Origin: Prostheceraeus crozeri
Lineage: Eukaryota > Platyhelminthes > Polycladida > Euryleptidae
Length of the DNA: 64,000 nucleotides
Assembly (NCBI GenBank): GCA_907163375.1
Contig: CAJQUW010006147.1
Location: 1 to 64,000, forward strand
Reading direction: 5' to 3'
Shown one piece after another: positions 33,690 through 45,554 of this stretch. Under the pieces are notes generated by a model that searched no databases, was not told where the DNA came from, and saw only the letters and a list, made by a program, of their open reading frames with translations. The translations under genes were made by a program, and so were the position numbers. The number at the start of each line of letters is the position of its first letter. The stretch's first letter is position 1.

Positions 33690-34150
33690 ATTACCAAACA
33701 TGTTTCAGTCAATGTGAACATCATCAGTGGCAAATCAACAGTTAGCCTATGAACATAGTCTCAAATTTTTAACTCAAATTCCAACTATATACAGCACTTA
33801 ATAGAAATATTGAATAAACTTAGTTTTCTAGCAACCATAGAGATCCCAAATGAAAAGAAAAGAAATAGCTAGATAGCTATGAGCATGACTGCAGTTGATA
33901 AACATTAAAAAAGATGGTCCATTGTATCCTTTGATTATCAGTGTCGCTGCCGTTTTTGGGTGATTGGTCATTATGATTTTGAAATTTCGGGCTGCTGGAG
34001 GATGTATGTGCCTGGATATTTCAGATGGAGGATTGCCTTTTATGTGTTCATTGATCCGCTTCTGCAAATGTCTCCGAGTTTCTCCGATGCAACACTGAGA
34101 GTCAGTTCTTCGAATTTGATGGGATCATTGTTTCTAAAAATATTCTGCGT
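33690..34150 (-). mobile_element. Penelope-like 3' end with a hammerhead-like tail
   Basis: Minus frame 34067-33828 reads QKRINEHIKGNPPSEISRHI with PKTAATLIIKG, the C-terminal half of a GIY-YIG nuclease; CCIGETRRHL just upstream supplies the front part in another frame. After the coding end, 33730-33691 contains CTGATGATGTTCAC and then GAAACATGTTTGG, the invariant hammerhead core pieces in order. The copy is 5'-truncated and broken. Confidence 0.68.
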
Positions 34151-34319
34151 TTTCCATGTGTTGTATGCAGTTTTTATTTTTATTATTACTACTCTACTGT
34201 CACATTTCCTTGATGTGTTTTACTCTTTCAAATCTATAGACAGACTGCCTGATGGACATTATCGCTATCTATGTAGGTACTTTTTCCAGTTTCAGATGAA
34301 GGGATGCATCATCAATTAA

Positions 34320-35443
34320 CACTCAAATGTCCAATGACTTCGGTCTCATCTCTTCAGTCGGTCTTCAATCAAAAAGTTTTATTGCATAGATGATCACGAT
34401 CTCCTAAGAGGACAGATGAAATGTTCAGATTTTTCTAGCTTTTCTAGCATAATTTCACAACATTATGTCATTATGTCACAACATTATCAACATTACAACA
34501 TGATTTGTAGAAAATTCAACCATGGAATTCTAGGCCTTACAGCATTATTTCCGTAGTCTTTCTACAAGAATATAAATTATCATTTACTAGTCTATAGCAA
34601 ACACTGGATACACTTGAACAGTCTTGATCCCTTTTTATTGGAGAGTGATCTACTGACTCATTATTTAACTCACAAATCGTAGACATATTCACTTAAGATA
34701 TAGATGAGGCAATTCATTAGCCTATAAGGATGTAGGCAGATCATATTTTATTTTCAGCTCTACATATTTTCTGTTTGCGTTCTATATTTGCTGCACTTAC
34801 ATGACACTTATCACGAATATTTCGACAGCTGATCCTCTTGTAATTAACGCAATGACTTAATATGTTCTCGTCTTCGTGCTTCTTTAATTCACTGTTCCAG
34901 TTTTTTATAAGCTCATTGAGTTTCATATTGAAACACGTTATGAGTCGCCATCGTTATGTTTTTGATCAATTACAAATCTTGAAATATATTCTTAATTCAA
35001 TTTTTTAACAACACAGAAGCGCCTATGAGCCAAAAGCTTCGAGCAAGACGTTAACCCTAATACGACGACCGAGTTAAAACAGAAATGATCGAAAGCAGTA
35101 TTTAGATCAGCAGCAGACGCTCCGCTAGCACTTTTGATTATGATGTGCATAATCTTTCTTCGTAAACACGCGGAATCTTCTGCAATTTTCCCATTTATCT
35201 CTATGATGATGCCCTTTCTACTTGCGGTCATTTGTTTCAGATGCACTTCACTACCGGATCGCTCTTCGACACCCGTTCCGTTATTTCATGCACAATTCCC
35301 GTCACTGCAGCATTCTATCCTGTTGTATAAATAAAATGACTCTTGATAATTTCGCTAGCACCACAGATGATATTCTGTTACATTCTGTGGTTAATTGTGC
35401 TGTCATTTTTGGCTGACCACCATTTGAAATAGTCGATTTAATC
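34320..35443. other. Intergenic stretch, nothing recognised
   Basis: About 1.1 kb with short frames only (minus 34926-34741 and 35246-34992; plus 35134-35416). No similarity to known families, no terminal repeats and no splice-bounded exons were seen. Confidence 0.4.
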
Positions 35444-35676
35444 CAGGGTTGTACAAAGTGTGATCCGCGGGTCGGCCTCCTTCAATGCGACCCAAGTCCT
35501 CTTCTAGAAAATTGCAAAAATCATTTCACTTTAGACATCTGTATAGTCACATTGAAAAATGATTTTGTCCTTTGCTAAACTATATTTTTCAAGTATACAC
35601 TGTAAGTTTGGATTTCAAATTGATGATTTCTATTGCCTTAATATCCTGATTTATTTATTCAGGATATATATATATA
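35444..35676 (+). mobile_element. Left end of a hAT element (Charlie-like tip)
   Basis: CAGGGTTGTACAAAGTGTGA followed by CCGCGGGTCGG resembles the tips of Charlie-type hAT elements (CAGGG...CCGCGGGCC). A hAT transposase C-terminus lies 3.2 kb to the right in the same orientation (38900-39260), and the Penelope-like block 35678-38820 lies between. This fits one hAT copy later split by that insertion. The right terminal repeat was not found. Confidence 0.5.
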
Positions 35677-37793
35677 TACCATAAATGAAAAGACTCAAAG
35701 AAAAGTCATTACTTCCCGACCGGTTTCTGCCTGGCTTGCAGGCTACTCATGGGAAATGTATTTGAACTTAAAGCAAACAAGATATATACATTGTTGTACA
35801 TAGAAATGAAATGAAGTCAATTACAACGTTCATTCAGAGGAGGTTGCAGGAGCTTTATAATGGCATTCTCTCTAATTTCGCGTTCTATGCGATTAGCATT
35901 CGGATGCAGTTGGTAGATAGGGGCAGCTTCAAACATTGGACACATATTTTTAGCACAAATTGCTATGTGTTTGCTGACGTCAAGAATTCTGTAGCTTGAT
36001 TGAAATAGCTGTTGGCGATGGACGGTCAGTCTATTCCTGAAAACTCCCCCGGTTTGACCCACATAGAAATCACTACACGACTTGCATCTGAGTACATAGA
36101 TCACATTGCTGGATGTGCAGCTTAGATTTCTGTTAACTGTAAAGGTTTTGGTGCCATTACCGAACTTAAACGTAATGGACCTCCCAGTAATTAAAGTGTC
36201 ACAGCTTTCGCATCTTGGGTCATGACATTTAGTGATACCAAAAACCGTAGGTCGATAGTTGCGACTCAGAATCTTCAGGAGAGACGGAGGTTGACGATAA
36301 GACCTGCGAAACTTGTACTCATCAAAAGGTGCAGATAACTTCAGATTGTTGCACGCTGGCATTATTACATTAGCATAGATATTGGGGTTATTTTTATTAT
36401 AAGTACATACGAAAGGTATTACTTTCTCACCATGCTCTTCCTTTATGTCATCATCCCTATTGCGAGCGCGAGAAAAGGCATTGGTAATAAGATCTGAAGG
36501 ATATTTCAATTTTTTTCAATTATTTCAATTTCAATAATTATCTTGCTGGCGATATCATTGTCATAGAATTCTTTAATGATAGAGTAAAATTTCTCCTCCA
36601 AAAACCTATGACCAAGATGGCGAAAGTGGGTGCCATTTTTGTCCCCATCGCTGTTCCTGATTGCTGTAGATAATTACTGTTCTCAAATGCAAAGTAGTTG
36701 TTCTCTAAAATGAAACGAACAGCTGAGAGGACGAATTCTCTGGAAAACCTTTCAGACACGAAAGAACTTTTTTCTTGAAGCCAAAAATTAATAGCATCCA
36801 TACCGAGAGAAAGTGGAATTCTAGTATATAGAGACTCAATATCAAACGTAGCTAATATCATGTTGTCAATATGAGAATCGTCAGCGATATTAGTCATAAA
36901 TTCCAAAAAATGAAAAGTGTCTCTGCAGTAACTTGGAACCATTGGAGCCTAAGGTTTTAAGATTTCATCTACGAAGGCACTAAGGTGACTAGTTGGTGAG
37001 AAGGTGCACGAAGCGATAGGACGAAACTTAAGATTCGATGGAGCCTGTACTTCAACACAGCCAAATTTATCAACAAGTTTATCTTTGAAATAGTCCAGAT
37101 GCTTGTGTAATTTAGGCAAGCCGTATATATATGGAATTTGACACTTAAAATTAGTTAGAAAATCTATTTCATTCTTCGTTAAGACACACGAGCCGTCATG
37201 CTCTTTAATTAATGCTTTTATCTTGTTTAATGTAGTGTTTACATCGTACTTATCAATAAAGGTATATGTGTTAGTGTCATGTAGATGTTCTTCCATCATC
37301 CTTCTTTTATAGAAATTATAGTCGAGTAAAACAATGGCACCACCCTTATCTGCTTTAGTAATATGTAAAGAATCATTATCTTTCAAAGTCTTCAGACAAA
37401 GGTTTTCACTTTTTGATAAATTGTGGTGCCGTTTACGTTCATTATTCTCAACATTAACAGTCTTTTCAACAATTAAATCTACTGTTGTGTCAAGGTGAAT
37501 ATTTAGACCTTTTGGTAGAATGAAATTAGACTTATTACGTTTAATATCCGTGCTGGCATCATCTGAATCATTCTTATAAAAATCAGCTAAGCGAAGACTC
37601 CTACAAAAATTTGTTATCTCACCTTCCATCTTGCAAGAGTTCCTGCTAGGGATAGGAGCAAATTTGGCCCCTTTCGATAATAAAGCCTTAAAATTATCAT
37701 CTAATGCAATGGACGCCAAGTTGAAAACAGAAACACCCCTCATCCTAAAAAAGGAAAATTATTCTCATCAACTTCATCAGTTTCATCATTTTC

Positions 37794-38675
37794 GTGATGC
37801 AAGCTGTTCACATTATTGCGATTGTTTCGACCAGTCAGTGCTACGTCCCTTTTAATTCTGCACATCCGAAGCATATATTGGCTAATATTCCATTCGTGCT
37901 CGCCAGAAGAATTCATAAGATTGTTTCCGAAGATCACAGAAGGACCGCCCAATTGGCCGCTTTAAAAAAGATTTCATTGAAATTGAAATATCCTTCAGAT
38001 CTTATTACCAATGCCTTTTCTCGCGCTCGCAATAGGGATGATGACATAAAGGAAGAGCATGGTGAGAAAGTAATACCTTTCGTATGTACTTATAATAAAA
38101 ATAACCCCAATATCTATGCTAATGTAATAATGCCAGCGTGCAACAATCTGAAGTTATCTGCACCTTTTGATGAGTACAAGTTTCGCAGGTCTTATCGTCA
38201 ACCTCCGTCTATCCTGAAGATTCTGAGTCGCAACTATCGACCTACGGTTTTTGGTATCACTAAATGTCATGACCCAAGATGCGAAAGCTGTGACACTTTA
38301 ATTACTGGGAGGTTCATTACGTTTAAGTTCGGTAATGGCACCAAAACCTTTACAGTTAACAGAAATCTAAGCTGCACATCCAGCAATGTGATCTATGTAC
38401 TCAGATGCAAGTCGTGTGGTGATTTCTATGTGGGTCAAACCGGGGGAGTTTTCAGGAATAGACTGACCGTCCATCGCCAACAGCTATTTCAATCAAGCTA
38501 CAGAATTCTTGACGTCAGCAAACACATAGCAATTTGTGCTAAAAATATGTGTCCAATGTTTGAAGCTGCCCCTATCTACCAACTGCATCCGAATGCTAAT
38601 CGCATAGAACGCGAAATTAGAGAGAATGCCATTATAAAGCTCCTGCAACCTCCTCTGAATGAACGTTGTAATTGA
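37794..38675 (+). pseudogene. Penelope-like C-terminus with GIY-YIG nuclease (plus-strand arm)
   Basis: A single 293-codon open frame on the plus strand. Roughly residues 15-60 (NSAHPKHILANIPFVLARRI) are the conserved region after the RT of Penelope-like proteins. Residues about 190-290 are the GIY-YIG domain (VIYVLRCKSC, DFYVGQTGG, NRLTVHR, ending LLQPPLNERCN). Against the minus-strand arm it differs at only three residues or so in the shared 230. It is the truncated inverted copy, not a complete protein. Confidence 0.85.
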
Positions 38676-38739
38676 CTTCATTTCATTTCTATGTACAACA
38701 ATGTATATATCTTGTTTGTTTTAAGTTCAAATACATTTC

Positions 38740-38782
38740 CCATGAGTAGCCTGCAAGCCAGGCAGAAACCGGTCGGGAAGTA
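38740..38782 (+). ncRNA. Hammerhead-like motif in the Penelope-like tail
   Basis: CCATGAGTAGCCTG, then CAAGC, then CAGGCAGAAACCGGTC: a perfect 5-bp stem (GCCTG/CAGGC) is followed by GAAAC and, two bases on, GTC. Hammerhead ribozymes have CTGANGA, stem II, GAAA, a short stem III and NUH; those of Penelope-like elements have a minimal stem III. The GAAAC..GTC half fits, but the CTGA half is degenerate (CCATGAG), so activity is doubtful. The inverted arm repeats it at 35711-35752. Confidence 0.4.
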
Positions 38783-38884
38783 GTGACTTTTCTTTGAGTC
38801 TTTTCATTTATGGTATTATTTCATTTTGATTCATTTTCCTATTTATATATATATATATATATATATTATACATATATTTTTTAT

Positions 38885-39260
38885 ATATTTATTATTCGAA
38901 ATCCTTAATACCCTGATTGAAGACTTCGACGAGCGATTTCAAGATTTGCAGCACTTTGAGAAGAGTTTCAATGCATTCAATGTTTCGCTGACGGCAATTA
39001 TACCAGAAGCAGCTGCTTTACAACTTGAATTGTGTGACTTGAAAATTGATCAGTTTTTCCTAACCAACGTTACTCTGTCAATCAATCAACTTTGGTCTCT
39101 TCTTTCTGAGGATCAGTACTCTAATTTGCGCCCGTCATGGTTTGCGCTTTCTTTCTATGTATGGAAGTACTTGCCTTTGTGAGTGAGAATTTTCCGCGAT
39201 GAAGTCGATCATATCCATAGATGGAGAAAGAGAGAAGGCTTCTGAATCAAGCCTTCTTTG
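38885..39260 (+). pseudogene. hAT transposase C-terminal fragment
   Basis: The frame reads LIEDFDERFQDLQHFEKSFN, later AAALQLELCDLKIDQFFL and LRPSWFALSFYVWKYLP; a stop at 39181 is followed in frame by EFSAMKSIIS. This is the dimerisation region of hAT transposases related to ZBED5/GTF2IRD2 (ERFQDF...LQLELIDLQ...CESxFSxMK). It is followed by small frame disturbances near 39230. The N-terminal half is missing. Confidence 0.72.
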
Positions 39261-40740
39261 AGTTTTGTCTTTGGTCCTAACCTCAGTTGACATTGACACA
39301 AAGAAGCCGACCGCCAAAATACGGGCACACCCATCCCATTAATTTGTGAGTAACCTATGGTCTTTTTTGTAAAAGATGTTTCTGGTTTCTTTCGCAGGAT
39401 TGTAAAACTTTAATAGAAAAATGCTTAAATGGCATTCTCAGTTGGATATGGCTAGTAAATTTCCGTCTTTTTTACACTTCGTTTATGCTTTTCCGTCCTA
39501 TCAAGCACATACGTCCCAGCGCATTTAGCACAGTGCTCCTTTTCCGGCATAGGCAAAAAAATCAATAAGATAATCAACCGAATTTGCTTGCAGTAGTTAA
39601 TATCCGGTCTTGAAGATTATGGAGTCTCATTATCATAATTATGGAACAGTCACTCACACTAATTTACTGGAACATACTTGGGTGTGCGAATGTGTTAGGA
39701 ATTTTCCGTCTTTTTCCTATTAGCATTTACGAGTCGTGGGTAGAATATTTTTTGTAATTTATCCTCCTTCTCGTGCTTCTCATTGAATTGATAGCAGGTA
39801 TAAGTGTTATGTTCAATTTCTAAGGATTGATTCCTTCAAATAATTTCGTTTCTTTAGATCGTATTATCGCTTTATTGTGATAGTGTATAGGTTCATGTTA
39901 ACAACAATTAAATTAATAACGTTGAGCGGTAGTGTGTTACTCTACATAGTAAAATGACTATTTCCTCTCAAAATGAAGTTTACAGGCCGAATAATTCGTT
40001 CATAATTTCAATTAAAATAAATTCAAAGTAATTTTCATCTATATATCTTGATCAAATTACAAGCATTAGTTTTTAAAATTATTTTGGGATAATAAACTTT
40101 GACTTCAATACGCTTAATTTCTTTTAACTTTGTTATTATTGCATTCCTTAACTGTCTTGTCAATCACGCTAATTATCAGTGACGAGATATAAGCGTTGTT
40201 AAATTCAATTGAACTGAAAACAGCATTTCCTTTCGTTATTTTTGTCTTCGCCAGGAATTCAGGCCACGTGTAGGCTGTCTTAGTGGAGAACATGGGAATT
40301 TCGAACTATTATTCATGGTTCACAGAATTGTCATACAATTTCTTTATTTACGCAGACCGATTTTAATGAATTTTTTATGATGTGCTCTGTAAATGAGTAT
40401 TCTATCCTTTTAGCTCATAGATAAATAAAATGCTTTTGCAAAAAGCTCAATTGCAGTAATCCTGTTGCTAGCTGAATATTTAATGAAGAAATAAGAAATT
40501 TGCAATTGAATTTATGTGCATAAGAAGTATCGGAAAATTCAGACAAAGACATCTGACTTATTCGAATTTAACTCATGCTTGGATGTATCAAAATGAATAT
40601 ATCAACAGATAGATGTTGCTGCTCCAACATGTACCGGTATTTCATTTCCAATGATCTTGTTTTTTGAGTGATCTGCTTGCGAAGATGATTCTGTTATTCG
40701 TTGTGTTCAGAAGCACTTTCTTTACTTTTATTGTGCCTCC
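39261..40740. other. AT-rich intergenic stretch, nothing recognised
   Basis: About 1.5 kb of AT-rich DNA without frames above 60 codons except a hAT shadow. No repeats with clear ends and no gene-like features were seen. Confidence 0.5.
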
Positions 40741-40749
40741 TTGTGTATT

Positions 40750-41685
40750 GAACTTATTCGCAAGGGATATTCCATAACGACAGACCGTGCTCCTGAGTTT
40801 TCTCCCAGAAATACATCAGTGGGATAATTTAGACGTACGTGAGACAAATGATTGAATATCGGAAGCCACGACATCAACAATATGCGGTTTGCAGATGACA
40901 CAGCTCCACTCGCCGAATCAGAGAATATGTTGCAACAATTTCCGGACGGTGTAATTGAAGAAAGCTCCAAGAACGGTCTTACAGTCAACATAAAGAAAAC
41001 TAAATGTATGACTATCAGTAAGAAAGAAGTGACTCCGAGGTGCACGATCCATGTGAGAGGAGAACCTGTGGAGCAAGTTAACTCTTTTGTCTACCTTGGA
41101 AGCATGACAACATCTAGCGGAAAATGCGAAGATAGAATCAAAAGAAGAATTGGGATATCAAAAAATGCTTTCCAAAAGATACACAAATTATTGAAAGACT
41201 GGAAAATAAACAGCTAAATCAAGAACAGGATCCTCGAATGCTACATCCAACCCATCCTGATGTACGGTTGCGAATGCTGGACTATTTCCTCGGAGAACGA
41301 GAGAAGACTTAATGACCGAAATGTGGTTCTACCGACGAATTCTGAGAATATCCTGGATCCGGCGTGTCTCAAATGACGAAGTGCTGCGTCGGTGCAGGGC
41401 AAGACGAAGTGTAATACAGAATATCAGAGTACGGCAAGCCAAGTTCTTTGGGCATGTAATGCGCAAAAAACATTTGGAGAACATCGCAGTAACTGGGAAG
41501 CTGAATGGAAGACGAGCAAGAGGGAGACCGAGACTTACTTACATCCGTAGTCTCTCTAATTGGCTGCAGACCGGAGAATCCGAAGCCATTCGATCTACGA
41601 AGTACGAACAATCGAGAAAACTTGAGAACCATGATCGAAAACGTCCGTATCGGATAGGGCTCTGGGAGTGAGTGAGTGAGACAAA
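40750..41685 (+). mobile_element. LINE fragment (RT palm to C-terminus), 5'-truncated
   Basis: Frame 40852-41215 starts with NNMRFADDTAPLAESENM, the catalytic FADD block, and continues NGLTVNIKKTKCMTI and VNSFVYLGSMTTSSG. A stop after KDWKINS is followed in the same frame by NRILECYIQPILMYGCECWT; the next frame, from 41312, gives FYRRILRISWIRRV and FFGHVMRKKHLENI...GRRARGRPRLTY. These are hallmarks of RTE/L2-type LINEs seen widely in invertebrates. It ends in a (GAGT)n tail at 41668-41682. One nonsense and one frame change are visible. Confidence 0.82.
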
Positions 41686-41944
41686 GCAGTCTCTAATATT
41701 CAAATCTTCATTTTTGTATATAGAGTCCATGGAACTTTGAAAGAAACAGTTGTCAGTCTGCAGTTGCCGTGGTAACGGTTTTTTGCTTATCAACTAGTTG
41801 ACTTCATTCATATTTCTTATTGTCTGCATGCAGCTTCAACTTCACAATTTTTCTACTCGACCTTGCAAGCTGTATTCACTCCGTTGTTGCATCCCTTTAT
41901 GAAATAGAAACTCGTCATTTTGTTACCCTGTGTATTTGATATGA

Positions 41945-41990
41945 AGAGAGAGAGAGGGCGAAACATGTCGCAAATAAGACAAAAGATAAA
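41945..41990 (+). repeat. Penelope-like tail signature
   Basis: ATGAAGAGAGAGAGAGGGCG is followed by AAACATGTCGCAAATAAGAC. The GCGAAAC..GTC spacing equals that of the other Penelope-like tails here. No coding part is left upstream, only about 250 bases of unassigned DNA after the preceding LINE tail. Confidence 0.35.
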
Positions 41991-43074
41991 ATTTCTGGCC
42001 TATGTTTTTCTTTACAGTCCATGGATTCTATAAAGGCGTGTAACAATATTCAAAATATTGCAAACTTGACAGTACTCTATTGTCTGCATGCAATCTTAGG
42101 GGTTCCATCTTCTCCGAACATTTCACGTAGACCGAATCTTCCATTTCTTAAATTCTACAATTGTTTCCCACAGTCTCTACATCTCCACAAAGTTTAGGAC
42201 TTCTTTGGATGTGTTCATTTCATGTTGAAGAGTCTCTAGATCTGGAAAGCATCTGGAAAGATTCGGAGATCAGCACTTCATATGTTTCCATTACTCATAT
42301 GTCAGGCGATAAGACATAACCAAATAGTCTTATTTTGAGACGTGTACATTTATTACTGTTAGTGCAGCGATCCTCATTTTACAATTTGGGTTTGGTCTTC
42401 TTATCTGTTATGATAGCCATAAAAACTTTCAAGGCATAAATGACTTGTCTTACTACCCCCTATACCTTAGTGATTATGATAATGAAGATTTCGCACACTA
42501 CATCTATGCTACCAATTTGGTGGAAACGTCCCAGTCATCAAATAGATGATAATGCAGCATTTAAAATCATTTAATTATCTTCTAAGTCAATCGAGCTACT
42601 ATGCAACTACTGCAAGGCAATCATTTCTATTGTGCCCTTCCACTAGGAAATATAAACTTCGTGAAAATTATATGTAGTCACAATTCATTACACGGTATTT
42701 GCCATTAGAATTCAGAAGAGATCCTGATTTATAAGATCAAGATGTAGCTACTATTCTATTATCTCCGGCGAGTAGTGCGCTTCGCGGCCCTGAGTTTCTA
42801 CATGAGTCTTTTCCTTTTGAGTTCATAGAATTCTTGGAAACTGATCTGATCAGCATACATATTCATTCACTCGATTTATCAGAAGCATCAGTTTTGTATC
42901 AGGATGTCACATAGTTGACCGGCGGAGTTTTCTCTGTGAAATTATTGGAACTACACAGATACACAAATTGATCCAGAAATGTCCTGTCCCTATATACATT
43001 CAGCTGCATATTTCGACAGTTGAAATCTCATAGTCACATATGACGTAGAATGGATATATTTTGGACATCGGAAG

Positions 43075-43341
43075 TTAGCGATAAAACCATGTGTAATTTT
43101 GTATCCACAATCCTTCGGAAAATGAGTTCCATAATGGCAGCAGATGAATTTGTTGGGCGAGTATTTCATCAATGACGTCCGGAAACGGCACGATTCTTCT
43201 AGCATGCTCGTCCACTATCAAATTTGAATCATTGTTGTAAGTCAACTCATTATAGGCGTACATTATTACATAGTTCTCGTAGAAACAGATCTGGCGGACA
43301 GCTGTCAAATGGAATATTCTAGGCAGAAAATGAAGTGACAA
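43075..43341 (-). other. Unrecognised 88-codon open frame
   Basis: The frame reads FYENYVIMYAYNELTYNND and later ARRIVPFPDVIDEILAQQIH. It has a protein-like composition with no low-complexity bias, but no family is recognised. No good splice acceptor or donor was found at its edges, and it may be chance. Confidence 0.15.
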
Positions 43342-45013
43342 TCTTTGAAGTTTTGTTTTATGTCATTTCAATTACATACAGTTGAGGTAATATGACAATT
43401 GTGATGCTCTTCAAACAGTTTTGTAGCTATAAGTATGAGACGCTGATATTGATCGAATATAGAAAAAAAAACCCAATCTGCCAGAAGTAAGATTGGTCTA
43501 TTTTTCTATATTTATTTGATATGCGTCTGCAATCTCACGCCATTCATGCATTAGCTGATATTGATGATATTATGCGGATTTCATCCGGCCTTCGCTACTC
43601 TAATCTCATGCAGATCTGCCAGATCGCTCTCACCTTCAATCCGCGAACTCTTGCGTTCTTGAGTGCAGGAATCTGAAATAACATATAAGTCTAATATAAG
43701 TCTTCAACCGGACCTCGTGCCTGGAATTCCTTACCTGCAAGTCTGCGAAATTCCAGCAATTTGTCTCATTTGAAACCAATTCAAGAGACTTTTACTTATA
43801 TGCTATGCATTCTTAGGTGTCATTCTTCTTTTATTTCTCTGAGTTTATGTGGTGTTTGTTTTGTGGTCTTGAAACCATGTCAAGGTGTAACGCCATATCT
43901 AAAAGATTAAAAATTCGTGTTTCCTTCGCTCAAGCATAATGAAATAATAGATGGCAGCAAATATTCAGGTTTTGGAGCATTATATAATTTATGTTTTGAG
44001 CTCTAGTATTTGTTACTGATGGAAGGTTGCAGTTTTTATGGTTATGTATTTTTGTTGTCATAAGTCCATTGGTATAGTGGTCTGAGATTTTTGGTTTAGG
44101 CATTTCCTTGATCTTAAATCCGGTTGTTTTTGCTCATTTCAGTGGACAGAACATTGAGGTCTGTCGCGGCATATGGCGCATTATTGCAAGACTATTTCTT
44201 TCCATGTGAAATGCCTACAGGAAAGAGCTTCAACTTAACATTAAGATTGTACTTCTATTTCTAGGGATTGCAAAGTATTGCATGAAAGTGCACATGAATA
44301 GAGTTACGAGGACATATTTAATGCAGTGAAACTTCACCGATCTACTGCTTTGATGCCGTCGTGAACTTTGTCGACTTCCGAGTTGATGTATTCTTTTACT
44401 TGTCATCGCGTCAACGCGGTCAGTGGAAAAATGTGATTGCATATCAGCAGCAAACATTTTTATTACAATATCATTAATCGGAACATGATTGGGACATTTC
44501 CAGGAACACTCTAACAACACAGGAAACCCTTTTTTGTAGACCGTAGACAACGGGCACATTGACAAAGGATAGATCATATATATATTCACTCATAAGTAAT
44601 TCATCCGCTGACACTGTCAATCTTCTGTGTGATACTATATAAACGAATTCTGAAAATTAATTGTCAAGTTTCGCATTTTTTTGTGGGAGGAATGCGTTCC
44701 TTATAGACAGTGTAGGTAGCTAATGTAGGGATGTCATTTCTTCTTCAGAAAAATCATCCGTTATTATCTTCAAAGATTCAGCAATGATACAAGCTTCCTC
44801 TTCGATGGATTCACTTCTTGCTTCATGACATACATGTACAAGCGATCTGATTTTCAATTTGTAGCGATTCAGTCCAGGTACTACTAAGATAGTCCCTGTT
44901 CAGTCTGTGCTGTTTAACATTTTAATATCTGTGAGTCAAGTACATTGCCTTGAAGAATTTCGAGCATAATTTCAACAAGTTCAGTCAGAGTGTGAATCAG
45001 AGTATGCCGATTT

Positions 45014-45140
45014 TCAAGTGCTTGAGAATCTTCCTTCAAGTGTTTGCGAATCTTCCTTCAAGTGTTAACGAATCTTCCTTCAAGTGTTAACGAATATTCC
45101 TTCAAGTGTTAACGAATCTTCCTTCAAGTGTTTACGAAAT
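45014..45140 (+). repeat. 22-bp tandem repeat, about 5.5 copies
   Basis: Unit CGAATCTTCCTTCAAGTGTT plus AA, repeated head to tail, with the outer copies (CTTGAGAAT and TTTACGAAAT) more diverged than the central three. This is a minisatellite about 630 bp upstream of the first SIDT coding exon. Confidence 0.9.
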
Positions 45141-45554
45141 CTCTACGATTATGGTCTCAGGATATTTCATCAACTGAAAGCGATATATCTTTCTAATATT
45201 TTATGCCTTTGTGCGTGCTCATTTGAATTATTTGGTTCCTGATCAATGTTACTCAGCAGAATATGTCAACATGGACATTTTGCACTTGGAATTTTCCAGT
45301 CCAACTATCATTGGAATGAATTCTTGCTTATATTCAACAGTTTTATTGCAGAATACACGGAGTATTAATTGCCTGTCATGTCGCTGAATGCGGTGCGTGT
45401 ATCTTATTGAAATTTTCCTTTTCTACAGTAGTCTATGAACGGCTTATTTACCGTCAAATCATGATAACTTATTTATTCATTTATCTCCACATAGATCCCA
45501 ACACAAGAGGGTGGAAGGAGTCAATATACTTGCAGAAACACGAGTGTCAATAAC

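Larger units (their letters stand above)
35678..38820 (-). mobile_element. Penelope-like element in head-to-head inverted arrangement
   Basis: The main copy runs on the minus strand from about 37830 to 35678; a 5'-truncated second copy runs on the plus strand from about 37835 to 38820. They share nearly identical arms of about 830 bp (35678-36510 and 37985-38820). Minus-strand parts: N-terminal region and RT front (37743-36949, ADKGGAIVLLD, IYGLPKLHK), RT core (36942-36538, ATFDIESLYTRIP, GTAMGTKMAP) and GIY-YIG nuclease (36509-35817, VIYVLRCKSC, FYVGQTGG). An inverted truncated copy joined to the 5' side is the known Penelope layout. It is young by arm identity, yet broken, with a few interruptions, and it lacks part of the central region. 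Confidence 0.88.
41991..45540. other. Intergenic stretch upstream of the SIDT gene
   Basis: About 3.5 kb. The longest frames (minus 43341-43075, 88 codons, containing DEHARRIVPFPDVIDEILAQ; minus 44589-44230, 119 codons) resemble no family I know. They could be decayed transposon pieces or exons of an unrecognised gene. A short tandem repeat lies at 45014-45140. Confidence 0.35.

Noticed and set aside
44055-44125. Possible tRNA (CCATTGGTATAGTGGT)
   Set aside because: The A-box-like part is fair, but the B-box region (TCTTAAATCC) is poor and no cloverleaf forms.
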